Shown here piece by piece: positions 45,001-53,060 of a DNA stretch of 64,000 bases (position 1 is its first letter; every line of letters starts with the position of its first letter). Origin of the DNA: Clostridia bacterium (GTDB lineage: Bacteria; Bacillota; Clostridia; Oscillospirales; CAG-272); NCBI GenBank assembly GCA_017463485.1, contig JAFTPD010000002.1, forward strand, positions 257,870-321,869, in the 5' to 3' direction. The notes beneath the pieces are model-generated. The model was not told the origin of the DNA and made no database searches. It was given only the letters and a program-made list of their open reading frames with translations. The position numbers were made by a program, and so were the translations under genes.

Positions 45001-45809
45001 CCGCATCAAAGCTGAAGGACGATATGCTTGACAATTACGTTTTCTTTGAATCAAGCGTATCGAGTACAGAGGATATAGGTCTGACGCAAGACGAGGATGC
45101 TCCTATCGGTGCTGACGGCAGTGGAATTGATTACCGTGAAAAGGAAAGCATACTTGAATCCTTGCGGCTTATGAAGTCCTCCGACGTATCCGATTTTGAC
45201 CTTTTGCTTGACCGAAACGGCAAAGCGAGCGCTGCGCAAAAAGGTACGGCGGCACACGCATTTTTGCAGTTCTGCGATTTTTCGCGCTTTACAAGCTCTG
45301 ACTTCGACGGTGCTGACCTCGACACGCGCGTTAAGGAAGAGCTGGCAAGGCTGTGTCAGCTTGGATTTATTGATTCGGAGTCAGCAGGTCTGCTTGACAT
45401 AACGCAGCTTTCGGCTTTTTTCAAAAGCAAATTTTTCAAGCATGTGGTATGCGCGCACGAATACCGACGCGAGCTTCGCTTCAACCGCTTTATCCCGCTG
45501 TCAAGCCTTACAAAAAATCCCGCCATCGCCGCCGTTGTCGGAGACAGAACGCTTTACGTTCAAGGCTCAATAGACCTTGTAATACACACTGCTGACGAAA
45601 AGATCATTCTCTGTGATTACAAGTCCGACAAGGTAAGCGACGAGGAACGCACGTCCCACGCGCTTATTGCCGCTAATATGAAGCGAAAGCACGGTGCACA
45701 GCTATGTCAATATTCCAAAGCCATCTTCGATCTGTACGGCAAATACCCAGAAAAAATTTATATCTATTCTCTCCCTCTCGGTGAGGCTGTGGAAATTGAT
45801 ATTAATTAA
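42003..45809 (+). CDS. addA: ATP-dependent helicase/nuclease subunit A (AddA)
   Basis: AddA is the UvrD-type 3'-5' helicase and second nuclease of the AddAB complex. The 1268-residue protein has Q-motif WTDAQDSAIRA, Walker A SAAAGSGKTATL near 25-35, DEYQDVDEIQD near 412, GDIKQSIYGFRGAEP near 435, MTVHNSKGLEFPVCFL near 800, VAMTRAREYMFIS near 885, and a C-terminal RecB nuclease motif ILCDYKSDKV near 1202. The ATG at 42003 is set by family alignment; the frame is open upstream into addB. It follows addB by 12 bases and ends at a terminator. Confidence 0.97.
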   Translation: MKVKWTDAQDSAIRATGRTLLVSAAAGSGKTATLTEKIIRALTSKDNRSSLSRMLIVTFTKASAADVRAKISKALTAAIAENPGDTHLYNQMVLLGSADISTIDAFCMKPIREHFAECKLPASFRIADDAELAPIKERVLSNLIDEFFIKYAGQNDGESIFNVLNGNDFADLFDALSAAKSDAKFTEIMLKLHSDLLNYPEGLEILKNQAANLHHAADTRDIFLCPHGQTVLRLLEEFCDSALPFLTDAVNTLMLDEKGAKFYLPSFAYDLQFVNDISRFLKEKRPYSDFCAMLSAYKAVGLKAYKNAPENIAKLKDSRSVIVSALNEFRDNFFSFGEDEIYADLARTARMCEITYDFLTHYDKSLTEEKRNRGITDFTDNKRMLYSLLYDEAGNLTPLAKEYATKYDIVFIDEYQDVDEIQDKIFAAIGTDHRFMVGDIKQSIYGFRGAEPTVFAGYRRDLPDLDKHGFCKDGNSIFMSENFRCNQPIIKTANAVCSHVFHACPDSIGYTDGDDLRFSKVIKDSNYVQPKVQFDVIFAPDKKKDEESECDTPELERSTLPPEAVNLANRIAELLRGDYRLENGERIKPSDITVLVRKHSAIPDLKSALVAMNIPTEAAELDNAEAGQDLLHSAEMIYLVNLLRVINNPSSDIPLLEILGKTPLNGGFELEEIVNLRNKRLNENADSMQGLYYTVKQYAESGADPTLAAKCRDFVSWLEGLRELSVTHSAEELLRVIKTDKNCYCGSSDAFLYIYEKARTYRQSSFVGLYNFLNYFERHLITETKAVDVSSSDGGRVSIMTVHNSKGLEFPVCFLYNCGGAFSTKSAEKDLIFLRELGISLMLFHRVGKLGEGYKKNTLLRNIAKKAIILRDREAEMQNLYVAMTRAREYMFISASPTKASGALCGFDRGDRFRTLSCNSYAPWLITGLQKDVAAHDYCLIDYIDKDSILPAEPLSADSASLTATDLDDGFVSKYKDLASTASAQNNEEKFLRSLPTKVPASKLKDDMLDNYVFFESSVSSTEDIGLTQDEDAPIGADGSGIDYREKESILESLRLMKSSDVSDFDLLLDRNGKASAAQKGTAAHAFLQFCDFSRFTSSDFDGADLDTRVKEELARLCQLGFIDSESAGLLDITQLSAFFKSKFFKHVVCAHEYRRELRFNRFIPLSSLTKNPAIAAVVGDRTLYVQGSIDLVIHTADEKIILCDYKSDKVSDEERTSHALIAANMKRKHGAQLCQYSKAIFDLYGKYPEKIYIYSLPLGEAVEIDIN

Positions 45810-45814
45810 AAAAA

Positions 45815-45839
45815 TCCACCTGCGAATTTCGCAGGTGGA
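45815..45839. terminator. Bidirectional intrinsic terminator after addA
   Basis: A 10-bp stem TCCACCTGCG/CGCAGGTGGA around AATTT. Plus strand continues CGTTTTTTATT; minus strand continues TTTTTTTAATT. It serves addA and the convergent P-loop gene. Confidence 0.92.
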
Positions 45840-45855
45840 CGTTTTTTATTAAGTA

Positions 45856-46269
45856 TCAGAGGTATTTCTGAAGAACCTCGCTTGCATCCTCAGCCACCAT
45901 GGAAGCGGTGATAAGAATGTTGATCTCGTTGCCCGACTTAGCAGTCAGCTCATCAAGATCAAGCAGGAACTTCTCGAAAACAGGAATATCGTTATTGCAG
46001 ATCTTCAACGCGGAGTCGATAAACAGATCGGTAATATCGTTATTGCTTGCAAGAATGCCCGCAACAAAGCCGTACAGCTCCTCGCCGTCGAAGATGAGAT
46101 AATCGTTGGTGTTGAGCAGACGAGCATTATAATCTATGTTAAGGCGAAGCTTTACGCCCTTTTCAACAACGACTACGTTACCCTTGGTAGAAGCAACAGC
46201 CGCGTTTGCCTTTTCGATAAGTGTTTTGGTTTTTCCCGTACCTTTAACGCCAATAAGAAGCTTAATCAT
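45856..46269 (-). CDS. Small P-loop protein, unknown
   Basis: A 137-residue protein starting LLIGVKGTGKTKTLIEKA, a clear Walker A (residues 7-14). A possible Walker B is YLIFDGEELYG near 57, and ITASMVAEDA ends the core. It is much smaller than ordinary AAA or kinase ATPases and has no sensor or lid domain that I can see. Homologous short P-loop proteins occur across Clostridia as single genes; a role is not known to me. It has its own promoter and a leader with a GC-rich hairpin (46292-46311, CGCCCGCG/CGCGGGCG) just before AAAGGAT. Confidence 0.7.
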   Translation of the reverse strand: MIKLLIGVKGTGKTKTLIEKANAAVASTKGNVVVVEKGVKLRLNIDYNARLLNTNDYLIFDGEELYGFVAGILASNNDITDLFIDSALKICNNDIPVFEKFLLDLDELTAKSGNEINILITASMVAEDASEVLQKYL

Positions 46270-46327
46270 AACAGTTTATCCTTTCTTTTTCCGCCCGCGA
46301 CAGCGCGGGCGAGTTTGGTGTAATTGT

Positions 46328-46356
46328 ATTATATCACATTTGATTACAAATTTCAA
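46328..46356 (-). promoter_or_regulatory. Sigma-A promoter of the small P-loop gene
   Basis: Minus strand TTGAAA (46356-46351), 17 bases, TATAAT (46333-46328). The start would be near 46320, with the hairpin at 46292-46311 in the leader. Confidence 0.75.
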
Positions 46357-46407
46357 GTGGTTTCAGAAAAAAATTAGGTACAAATTAACAAAAATTTATA
46401 CAAATTT

Positions 46408-47745
46408 TCAGTTTATTCTTCCCTTCAGCTCCTCCGCCAATTTTTCGTAACCGGGTTTTCCGAGAAGCGCGAACATATTTTTCTTGTATTCCTCAACGCC
46501 GGGCTGGTTAAAGGGATTGACTCCGAGGATATATCCCGAGATTGCGCAAGCAAGCTCAAAGAAATAAATGAGGTATCCGAGAGAGTAAGCGGAACGGTCA
46601 GCAAGCTCGATCAAGATATTGGGGACGCCGCCGTCAACGTGCGCAAGAAGCGTTGCCTGCATTGCGGTCTTCTTTACGAGATTGAGGTCGGTACCCGAGA
46701 GAAAATTAAGTCCGTCAATGTTTGCGGGATCGTTGGGAATGTCAAAGGTCTCGTGATTGTCCTCGACAGAAATTACGGTTTCAAAGAGATTGCGCGTTCC
46801 GTCCTGAATATACTGACCGAGGGAGTGCAGATCGGTGGAGAAAATAACGGATGCGGGGAAAATTCCCTTCTGATCCTTACCCTCACTCTCGCCGTAAAGC
46901 TGCTTCCACCACTCGTTAAGCATCATTGCATACGGCTCGTAGCCAACGAGGATCTCAGTGGTTTTTCCTTTGCGGTAAAGGATATTTCGCATAGCCGCGT
47001 ACTTATACGCATCATTCTTTTCTATATCGTCGGAGATATATGTCAGCTTCGCATCAGCCGCGCCCTTCATCAGCGCGTCGATATCGATTCCCGCAACCGC
47101 TATGGGCAAAAGTCCTACTGCGGTAAGCACGGAGAAGCGTCCGCCAACGTCGTCGGGGACTACGAAGGTTTCGTATCCTGCGTCGTCAGAAAAGCTCTTG
47201 AGCGTTCCCTTTGCCTTATCGGTGGTGACGAAAATGCGCTCTCTTGCGCCCTCAACACCGTACTTTTCCTCAAGCATACCTCGAAGCACACGGAAAGCAA
47301 CCGCAGGCTCGGTGGTGGTACCCGACTTGGAAATTACGTTAATGCAAACGTCGCGGTCACGGCAAAGCTGTGCGATCTCCGCCATGGAAACGGCACTTAT
47401 GCAGTTGCCCGCGAAATAAATATCGGGAGTGTCCTTGGGAAGGCTGTTATACAGCGGGGACTTCAAAAATTCAATGACAGCGCGCGCTCCGAGATAAGAG
47501 CCGCCTATTCCTACCACGATAAATACTGACGAAGTCTTCTTTATCTTTTCAGCCGCGACCTTTATACGCGCGAATTCTTCCTTGTCATAATCCTCGGGGA
47601 GAGTTACCCAACCGAGAAAATCGCTACCCGCACCGTTTCTGTTGCAAAGCAGACTGTGCGCCGCGCTTACGTCAGACTGAATATTCTTATATTCATCAGC
47701 GCTGATAAAGGATTCCGAATACTTTTCTACCAAATGAATTGCCAT
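46408..47745 (-). CDS. pgi: Glucose-6-phosphate isomerase
   Basis: Pgi interconverts glucose 6-phosphate and fructose 6-phosphate. The 445-residue protein is of the short Gram-positive type. Blocks seen are [20 protein letters not shown] (near 76), [19 protein letters not shown] (near 137), [14 protein letters not shown] (near 198) and [10 protein letters not shown] (near 315). GAGGGAA precedes the ATG at 47745. It stands alone with its own promoter. trpB's terminator lies upstream. Confidence 0.97.
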   Translation of the reverse strand: MAIHLVEKYSESFISADEYKNIQSDVSAAHSLLCNRNGAGSDFLGWVTLPEDYDKEEFARIKVAAEKIKKTSSVFIVVGIGGSYLGARAVIEFLKSPLYNSLPKDTPDIYFAGNCISAVSMAEIAQLCRDRDVCINVISKSGTTTEPAVAFRVLRGMLEEKYGVEGARERIFVTTDKAKGTLKSFSDDAGYETFVVPDDVGGRFSVLTAVGLLPIAVAGIDIDALMKGAADAKLTYISDDIEKNDAYKYAAMRNILYRKGKTTEILVGYEPYAMMLNEWWKQLYGESEGKDQKGIFPASVIFSTDLHSLGQYIQDGTRNLFETVISVEDNHETFDIPNDPANIDGLNFLSGTDLNLVKKTAMQATLLAHVDGGVPNILIELADRSAYSLGYLIYFFELACAISGYILGVNPFNQPGVEEYKKNMFALLGKPGYEKLAEELKGRIN

Positions 47746-47785
47746 TGTGTTCCCTCACATTTCGAAATAAAAAATAAACATTGAT

Positions 47786-47814
47786 ATTATACCGCAAATT
47801 TGCTTATTTTGCAA
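47786..47814 (-). promoter_or_regulatory. Sigma-A promoter of pgi
   Basis: Minus strand TTGCAA (47814-47809), 17 bases, TATAAT (47791-47786), about 40 bases before the ATG. Confidence 0.7.
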
Positions 47815-47877
47815 TAGCTTTTTGAAAAAAACTTCCCATTATTTTGAAATATTTTCCCCATTTTATCAAAATATTGA

Positions 47878-47912
47878 AAAACGCTTTCGGAATTCGATTC
47901 CAAAAGCGTTTT
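47878..47912 (-). terminator. Intrinsic terminator of trpB
   Basis: Nested stems AAAACGCTTT/AAAGCGTTTT and GGAAT/ATTCC with a TCG loop, one G-U on the minus-strand RNA. The 3' arm itself ends in the U-run before CAATATTTTG. Confidence 0.88.
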
Positions 47913-47929
47913 TCCGACGTATATCGGGA

Positions 47930-49174
47930 TTATTTCAGATATTTATCAAGGTTATATTTCTCGCCGCATCCATAGTTTTCATACACGTAGTCGATATCCT
48001 TATCGCCGCGTCCCGACAGGCAGACGAGAATAGAGCCGCTCTTATGCTCCTTGGCGTACTTGATGGCATAGGCAAGCGCGTGCGAGCTTTCGATAGCGGG
48101 AATAATGCCCTCAAATCTTGAAAGCAGGAAGAAGGCTTCCATTGCCTCGTCGTCGGATGCGGTTTCGTAGTGAACACGTCCCATATCACGCAAATATGCA
48201 TGCTCAGGCCCAACACCCGGATAGTCAAGTCCGCTTGCTACGGAATATACGGGAGATGGCTCACCGTTTTCGTCCTGAAGAACGTAGGTATCAAAGCCAT
48301 GAATCCTTCCCTTCGTGCCGTACTGCATAGTTGCGGCGTGGTCACCGACAGCAGAGCCGCGTCCAAGAGGCTCTATGCCGTAAATCTCAACGGGATCTGC
48401 GAGGAAAGGCGTAAACATACCGAGCGAGTTTGATCCGCCGCCGACGCACGCGCAGATAGCGTCGGGCATGATACCTGTCATATCAAGGAACTGCTCTCTT
48501 GCTTCAATACCAATAACAGACTGAAAATCTCTTACCATCTTTGGGAACGGATGCGGGCCGAGAGCTGAACCTATGCAGTAGATGGCGTCCTTATATTCCT
48601 TCGCGTAAGCTTCAAATGCGGCGTCAACCGCTTCCTTCAAGGTTTTAAGTCCTGCGCTGACAGGAATTACGTTTGCGCCAAGCATCTTCATACGGATAAC
48701 GTTAGGATGCTGCTTTGCAATATCCACCTCACCCATATAAATGTCACATTCCAGATTGAAATAAGCCGCCGCAGTAGCAAGTGCAACACCGTGCTGACCT
48801 GCACCTGTTTCGGCAATCAGCTTTTTCTTGCCCATGTACTTTGCAAGCAGACCCTCGCCCATGCAGTGGTTGAGCTTATGCGCGCCCGTATGGTTGAGAT
48901 CCTCACGCTTGAGGTATATCTGGCAATTTCCGAACAGCTTGGAAAGACGCTCGCAGTGATACACAGGCGTAGGGCGTCCCTGAAATTCCTTGCGGATGCG
49001 GCGAAGCTCGTTGATGAACTGCGCGGAGTGGCAGATAGCCTCATACGCATTGTCGGCCTCGGCAAAAGCCGCCTGAAGCTCGGGGGCGATATATGAGCCG
49101 CCGTACTCACCGAATCTGCCGTCGGGAGTAGGAAACTCCTTTAAATAATTATCAAAATCCTTGTACTTATTCAT
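47930..49174 (-). CDS. trpB: Tryptophan synthase beta chain
   Basis: TrpB condenses indole and serine to tryptophan on PLP. The 414 residues show [14 protein letters not shown] at the start, [13 protein letters not shown], the PLP lysine in [16 protein letters not shown] (near 100), [15 protein letters not shown] (near 122), [12 protein letters not shown] (near 245) and the C-terminal SGRGDKDI. Two substitutions differ from common TrpB: HKLN for HKIN, and NHCMG for NNVLG. No trpA or other trp gene is adjacent, so it may salvage indole or pair with a distant trpA. AAAAGGAG precedes the ATG. A Trp T-box controls it. Confidence 0.93.
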   Translation of the reverse strand: MNKYKDFDNYLKEFPTPDGRFGEYGGSYIAPELQAAFAEADNAYEAICHSAQFINELRRIRKEFQGRPTPVYHCERLSKLFGNCQIYLKREDLNHTGAHKLNHCMGEGLLAKYMGKKKLIAETGAGQHGVALATAAAYFNLECDIYMGEVDIAKQHPNVIRMKMLGANVIPVSAGLKTLKEAVDAAFEAYAKEYKDAIYCIGSALGPHPFPKMVRDFQSVIGIEAREQFLDMTGIMPDAICACVGGGSNSLGMFTPFLADPVEIYGIEPLGRGSAVGDHAATMQYGTKGRIHGFDTYVLQDENGEPSPVYSVASGLDYPGVGPEHAYLRDMGRVHYETASDDEAMEAFFLLSRFEGIIPAIESSHALAYAIKYAKEHKSGSILVCLSGRGDKDIDYVYENYGCGEKYNLDKYLK

Positions 49175-49198
49175 AATAATTCTCCTTTTATATCAATG

Positions 49199-49255
49199 TT
49201 AAACAGTTGTACGTGAATATATAAAGGCTCGCCATCGAAAATCAAGCTTATACAT
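49199..49255 (-). CDS. Possible 18-residue leader peptide between T-box and trpB
   Basis: ATG at 49255, 7 bases after AAGGAGAG, opens an 18-codon frame reading MYKLDFRWRAFIYSRTTV before TAA at 49199. It has one Trp codon. It ends 24 bases before the trpB ATG. It lies past the T-box terminator, so it would be translated only on read-through RNA. No conservation has been tested. Confidence 0.35.
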   Translation of the reverse strand: MYKLDFRWRAFIYSRTTV

Positions 49256-49280
49256 AAAAAAACTCTCCTTAAAATAAAAA

Positions 49281-49550
49281 GTCCCAAGTATCCAAGGATA
49301 CCTGGGACGAAAATACAAACGTACTCCGCGGTGCCACCCACATTAAGCCTTTCGGCTTCTCTCTCGCATACGTGATATGCGGCGCGTATGATAACGGAAG
49401 CGCACCCCGTCAAAGACTACCCGCTCAAAAGAACGCTCACCCTGCCCTCGGAAGTCCATTCACAGCATCACCAATATCGCGATCTCACCGTCCGCGACTC
49501 TCTGAAAAAGGCTCAATGCGGCTACTATTCTCCCTCATAGGTTTTAGTAT
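49281..49550 (-). promoter_or_regulatory. T-box leader, tryptophan specifier
   Basis: Minus-strand RNA holds a T-box. Stem I starts with GAATAGTAGCC, then the CAGAGAG turn and GGTGAGA loop, and the specifier region GTGAATGGACTTCC, where TGG (Trp) follows GAA and precedes A as in other T-boxes. The T-box motif GGGTGGCACCGCGG is at 49339-49326. The terminator is a 13-bp stem at 49308-49296/49293-49281 with TTTTTATTTT after it. Uncharged tRNA-Trp should favour read-through into trpB. Confidence 0.93.
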
Positions 49551-49556
49551 GCTAAA

Positions 49557-49585
49557 ATTATATACCTTTGAGCGGCGTTTGTCAA
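49557..49585 (-). promoter_or_regulatory. Sigma-A promoter of the T-box/trpB unit
   Basis: Minus strand TTGACA (49585-49580), 17 bases, TATAAT (49562-49557). Both are consensus; the T-box begins just after it. Confidence 0.9.
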
Positions 49586-49634
49586 CCGCAATTTTGCACA
49601 AAATTACAGCTCATTTTTATGCATTTCGCACATC

Positions 49635-50822
49635 TTACAACAAAACGAATTTTGCTATCATACGCCAAAGAATTTCAAGGTAGCCGATCTGCTCTACCTC
49701 CCTGCCTGCGACGGCGTTGATCTCCCCTATCGTTTTGCCGTCAAGCACAAATGAAACCTTTCCCACTATCTCACCGTTTTTAAGTGGCGCTGTGAGTGTG
49801 GTTGGAATCTCGGTCTTTAATTCGACTGCCGACGATCTTCCCGCAGGCACGACAGCCGTAAATTTAGGATAAACGACGTCAATACTGTTTACGCAACCGC
49901 CCGTGACCTTAACATCCTTGACCGCACCGCCCTCGTTAACGTATAAATCGTAATTTGCATAGCCGTAATCAAGCAGCTTTGTTGCTTCCGCGTTGCGGAT
50001 ATCTCTCGTTTCAGCTCCCATTATTACGCAGATAAGCGACATTCCGTCCCGCTCTGCAGTTGCCGAAATGCAAAATCCCGCCTTGGAAGTCGAGCCTGTT
50101 TTAAGTCCCGTACAGCCGTTATAGAAGCGGACGAGTCGGTTGGTATTGGTAAGTCCGAAAGCCCCGTTGCGCACGGTATCCATCCAGATGCTGCTGTATT
50201 CAAGTATCTTTTCGTGCTTGATAAGCTCGCGTGACATAATCGCGATATCCATAGCGGAGGTAAGATGCTCACTTGCGGTGTCATCAAGTCCGTTGGTGTT
50301 CTCAAATTTGGTGTTAACCATTCCAAGCTCGTCAGCACGCTTGTTCATTCGTCTGACGAACTCCTCCTCGCTGCCTGCCACCTTCTCCGCCAAGGCGCAA
50401 GCCGCGTCGTTTGCAGAGGCGATTACAACGCTTTTTACCATGTCCTCAACGCTCATGCTCTCGCCTACCTCAAGATATATCTGTGAGCCGCCCATGGATG
50501 CCGCGCGCTCACTTGTTACCACCGTATCATCCCATTTGAGCCGTCCGTCCTCGATCGCCTCCATAACCAGCAGTAAAGTCATAATCTTGGTGACGGAAGC
50601 GGGCGGCAGGGCTTCGCTCTGGTTTTGCGCAAACAAGACCTTGCCCGTTGATGCCTCCATTAAGACAGCACTTTTGCAATTCAGGGTAAATCCTTGAGTA
50701 TCTGACTCTGCCGAAATTGGCATTATTCCCGACTCGGCAAATATAAAAGTCGGCAAAGCGACCACGCAAATACACAGACAAAGGCATATCAATATAAGCC
50801 TTTTCATCCTTTTAAAATACAT
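49635..50822 (-). CDS. D-alanyl-D-alanine carboxypeptidase (DacF/PBP5 type, S11)
   Basis: A 395-residue low-molecular-weight PBP that trims the terminal D-Ala of peptidoglycan stem peptides. A signal peptide (RLILICLCLCICVVALPTFIFA) spans about 8-30. Catalytic motifs are SVTK (PPASVTKIM, near 78), SAN (IASANDAACALAEK, near 135) and KTG (GLKTGSTSKAGFC, near 240). A C-terminal PBP5_C-like beta domain and a hydrophobic tail (LEILWRMIAKFVLL) follow, so it is membrane-tethered. Clostridial paralogs act in vegetative wall or spore cortex; which one this is cannot be told. The ATG at 50822 uses the GAGGTGG site inside the galM terminator hairpin. Confidence 0.92.
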   Translation of the reverse strand: MYFKRMKRLILICLCLCICVVALPTFIFAESGIMPISAESDTQGFTLNCKSAVLMEASTGKVLFAQNQSEALPPASVTKIMTLLLVMEAIEDGRLKWDDTVVTSERAASMGGSQIYLEVGESMSVEDMVKSVVIASANDAACALAEKVAGSEEEFVRRMNKRADELGMVNTKFENTNGLDDTASEHLTSAMDIAIMSRELIKHEKILEYSSIWMDTVRNGAFGLTNTNRLVRFYNGCTGLKTGSTSKAGFCISATAERDGMSLICVIMGAETRDIRNAEATKLLDYGYANYDLYVNEGGAVKDVKVTGGCVNSIDVVYPKFTAVVPAGRSSAVELKTEIPTTLTAPLKNGEIVGKVSFVLDGKTIGEINAVAGREVEQIGYLEILWRMIAKFVLL

Positions 50823-50828
50823 AAAAAC

Positions 50829-50862
50829 ACCACCTCTCACAAAAAGGTATGCGAGAGGTGGT
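50829..50862 (-). terminator. galM terminator hairpin that also holds the next gene's ribosome site
   Basis: A perfect 10-bp stem ACCACCTCTC/GAGAGGTGGT with a 14-base loop, then GTTTTTATG on the minus strand. The 3' arm GAGAGGTGG is the only SD for the carboxypeptidase ATG at 50822, so folding would both end galM RNA and hide that site. Confidence 0.8.
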
Positions 50863-50876
50863 ATTATTATGAATGA

Positions 50877-51956
50877 TTATTCTTCAACCGAGAACTCAAA
50901 GGTCGTTATATGCGAATATTCCTCGCCCGGGCGAAGCACGCAATTAGTAAAGCCCTCGTGATTTATGCTGTCGGGCATTACCTGCGTTTCAAGGCAGAAG
51001 CCGCTTTGCTTTTTCTGCGGACAGCCGTTTTTGAGCGGATGATTTTCGTTATTCAAAAAGTTTGCGGTATAAAATTGAACACAGGGCTGATTGGTATACA
51101 TTTTAAGGCATCTTCCGCTTTTGGGATCGACTACGGTTGCGCGGAGCGGAATGTCGTCGGCGCTCTGCTCTCTCCAACCCGTAAAGTTGAAGCAGTGGTC
51201 GTATCCGCCTGCCACGTTCAGATGCTCCCAATCGGCAAAGAAATCCTTGCCGATCGCTTTAGGCGTGCGGAAATCCATGGGAGTTCCCTCAACGTCAACG
51301 AAATTTCCAGTGGGGATAAGTCCCTCACGAGGCTCAAGATAGCTTTCTGCATCAAAGGTAAGCACGTGGTCGAATATATCACCCGACGCGCATCCGCCAA
51401 GGTTGAAATAAACGTGATTTGTGAGATTTATGATAGTGGGCTTATCGGTGGTCGCCTTGTATACCAGCGTCAGCGCGTTATCCTCGCCGAGAGTATATGT
51501 CACTGTAACATCAAGGCGTCCGGGGTAATTCTCCTCGCCGTCCTCAGCTACGTAATTCAACACCAGCGACGGTTGCTCGGAGTCGTCAGCCTCAAGCACC
51601 GTCCATATCCGCTTACCGAATCCTGCTTTGCCGCCATGAAGGTGATTTTCGCGGTTATTTATGTAAAGCTTATCGTAAACCACTCCGTCAAGCTCAAAGC
51701 GTCCCTTCGCAATTCGATTTGCAAATCTTCCCACGAGCGCGCCGAGTGAGCCGCCCGAATTTTCATAATCGTAAAGTGAATCAAAACCGAGCACGACGTC
51801 GGACATTCTGCCGAGCTTATCGGGAGCCTTGATAGAAACCAACGCGCCACCGTAGGTAGTGATAGAAACCTCCATACCAGCCGCGTTTGTCAAGGTGTAA
51901 ATGTCTGCCTCTCTCCCGTCGGAGAGTGTACCGAAAAATCTTTTGGTAATACTCAT
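50877..51956 (-). CDS. galM: Aldose 1-epimerase
   Basis: GalM equilibrates alpha and beta anomers of galactose or glucose. The 359-residue protein has ITTYGGALVSIKAPDK (near 31), the NNRENHLHGGKAGFGKR acid/base region (near 98), LTNHVYFNLGG (near 170, His catalytic), GGYDHCFNF (near 240) and the late PGEEYSHITTFEFS. Length fits the family. It follows galE by 63 bases and ends the galactose run. A small C-terminal acidic tail ends in VEE. Confidence 0.93.
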   Translation of the reverse strand: MSITKRFFGTLSDGREADIYTLTNAAGMEVSITTYGGALVSIKAPDKLGRMSDVVLGFDSLYDYENSGGSLGALVGRFANRIAKGRFELDGVVYDKLYINNRENHLHGGKAGFGKRIWTVLEADDSEQPSLVLNYVAEDGEENYPGRLDVTVTYTLGEDNALTLVYKATTDKPTIINLTNHVYFNLGGCASGDIFDHVLTFDAESYLEPREGLIPTGNFVDVEGTPMDFRTPKAIGKDFFADWEHLNVAGGYDHCFNFTGWREQSADDIPLRATVVDPKSGRCLKMYTNQPCVQFYTANFLNNENHPLKNGCPQKKQSGFCLETQVMPDSINHEGFTNCVLRPGEEYSHITTFEFSVEE

Positions 51957-52019
51957 TTTGTCCTCCTATAATTTTGGTGGGCAAACGAAAAAACGTATGC
52001 CCACCAAGTTTAATTTGTA

Positions 52020-53039
52020 TCAGTCCTCATAACCGCGTGGGTTACGGCTCTGCCATCTGTCCGCGTCGCGGCACATATCGGCGATATCGAATTTCGCTGA
52101 CCAACCGAGCACCTCGCGTGCCAGAGTGGGATCAGCATAGCATTCAGCAATATCACCGGGGCGGCGGGGATCGATAACGTAAGGAACTTTTTTGCCCGTT
52201 TCCTTCTCAAACGCTTTTACAATATCCAAGACGGAGTAGCCCTTACCCGTACCGATATTGTAATATTCAATTCCCGTCACCTTTCTCGCTCTTGCAAGAG
52301 CCTTAAGGTGTGCGTCGGCAAGGTCAACGACGTGAATGTAGTCGCGGACTCCCGTACCGTCGGGCGTGGGATAGTCGTTGCCGAAAACGTGCAGCTCCTT
52401 AAGCTGACCCATAGCCACCTTAGTAACGTATGGCAGAAGGTTATTGGGAATTCCCACGGGGTCCTCGCCGATAAGTCCCGACTCGTGTGCGCCGATAGGA
52501 TTGAAATAACGAAGCACGCAAACCGAAAATTCGGGATCGGAGATCTGGATATCCTTGAGAATACGCTCTATCATAAGCTTGGATTCGCCGTAAGGATTGG
52601 TCGTTCCGCCTACCTTTGCCGTTTCCTTGATCGGAACGCACTCGGGCGTACCGTAAACGGTTGCTGATGACGAGAAAACGATAGTCTTAACGCCGTGACT
52701 CTGCATAACGTGACAGAGGTTAAGCGTACCGGTAATATTATTATGGTAATAACGGATAGGCTGAGCGACCGACTCACCGACAGCCTTGAGTCCCGCAAAA
52801 TGTATGCAGGAGTCGATCTCGGGATGCTCGTCGAAAATTCTGTCGAGAGCGTCATAGTCAAGCAGATCAGCCATCACAAAGGCAGGACGCTTTCCCGTGA
52901 TCTCCTGAATTTTATCAAGAACTACCGGCTTACTGTTGGAAAAGTTATCCACAATGATAACGTCCTCACCCGCTTTGAGAAATTCAACGACCGTATGCGA
53001 ACCGATAAAACCGGTTCCGCCTGTAACAAGAATAGACAT
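52020..53039 (-). CDS. galE: UDP-glucose 4-epimerase
   Basis: GalE interconverts UDP-glucose and UDP-galactose (or the N-acetyl forms) on bound NAD+. The 339-residue SDR has VTGGTGFIGSHTVVEF near 5, HFAGLKAVGES near 80, the S-x-x-YxxxK active site (FSSSATVYG near 122 and NPYGESKLMIE near 147) and RYFNPIGAH near 178. AGGAGGC-like GGAGGCTTGAT precedes the ATG. It lies 21 bases after the nucleotidyltransferase gene. Confidence 0.96.
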   Translation of the reverse strand: MSILVTGGTGFIGSHTVVEFLKAGEDVIIVDNFSNSKPVVLDKIQEITGKRPAFVMADLLDYDALDRIFDEHPEIDSCIHFAGLKAVGESVAQPIRYYHNNITGTLNLCHVMQSHGVKTIVFSSSATVYGTPECVPIKETAKVGGTTNPYGESKLMIERILKDIQISDPEFSVCVLRYFNPIGAHESGLIGEDPVGIPNNLLPYVTKVAMGQLKELHVFGNDYPTPDGTGVRDYIHVVDLADAHLKALARARKVTGIEYYNIGTGKGYSVLDIVKAFEKETGKKVPYVIDPRRPGDIAECYADPTLAREVLGWSAKFDIADMCRDADRWQSRNPRGYED

Positions 53040-53060
53040 ATCAAGCCTCCAAAAAGTTAA

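Noticed and set aside
46292..46311. Intrinsic terminator before the small P-loop gene
   Set aside because: The 8-bp GC stem has no U-tract on either side and lies downstream of a good promoter, so it is leader structure and not a terminator.
47840..47880. Third copy of the AAAATATTGAAA repeat near the trpB terminator
   Set aside because: It is a single copy in AT-rich DNA with no promoter next to it, so chance is the simplest explanation.
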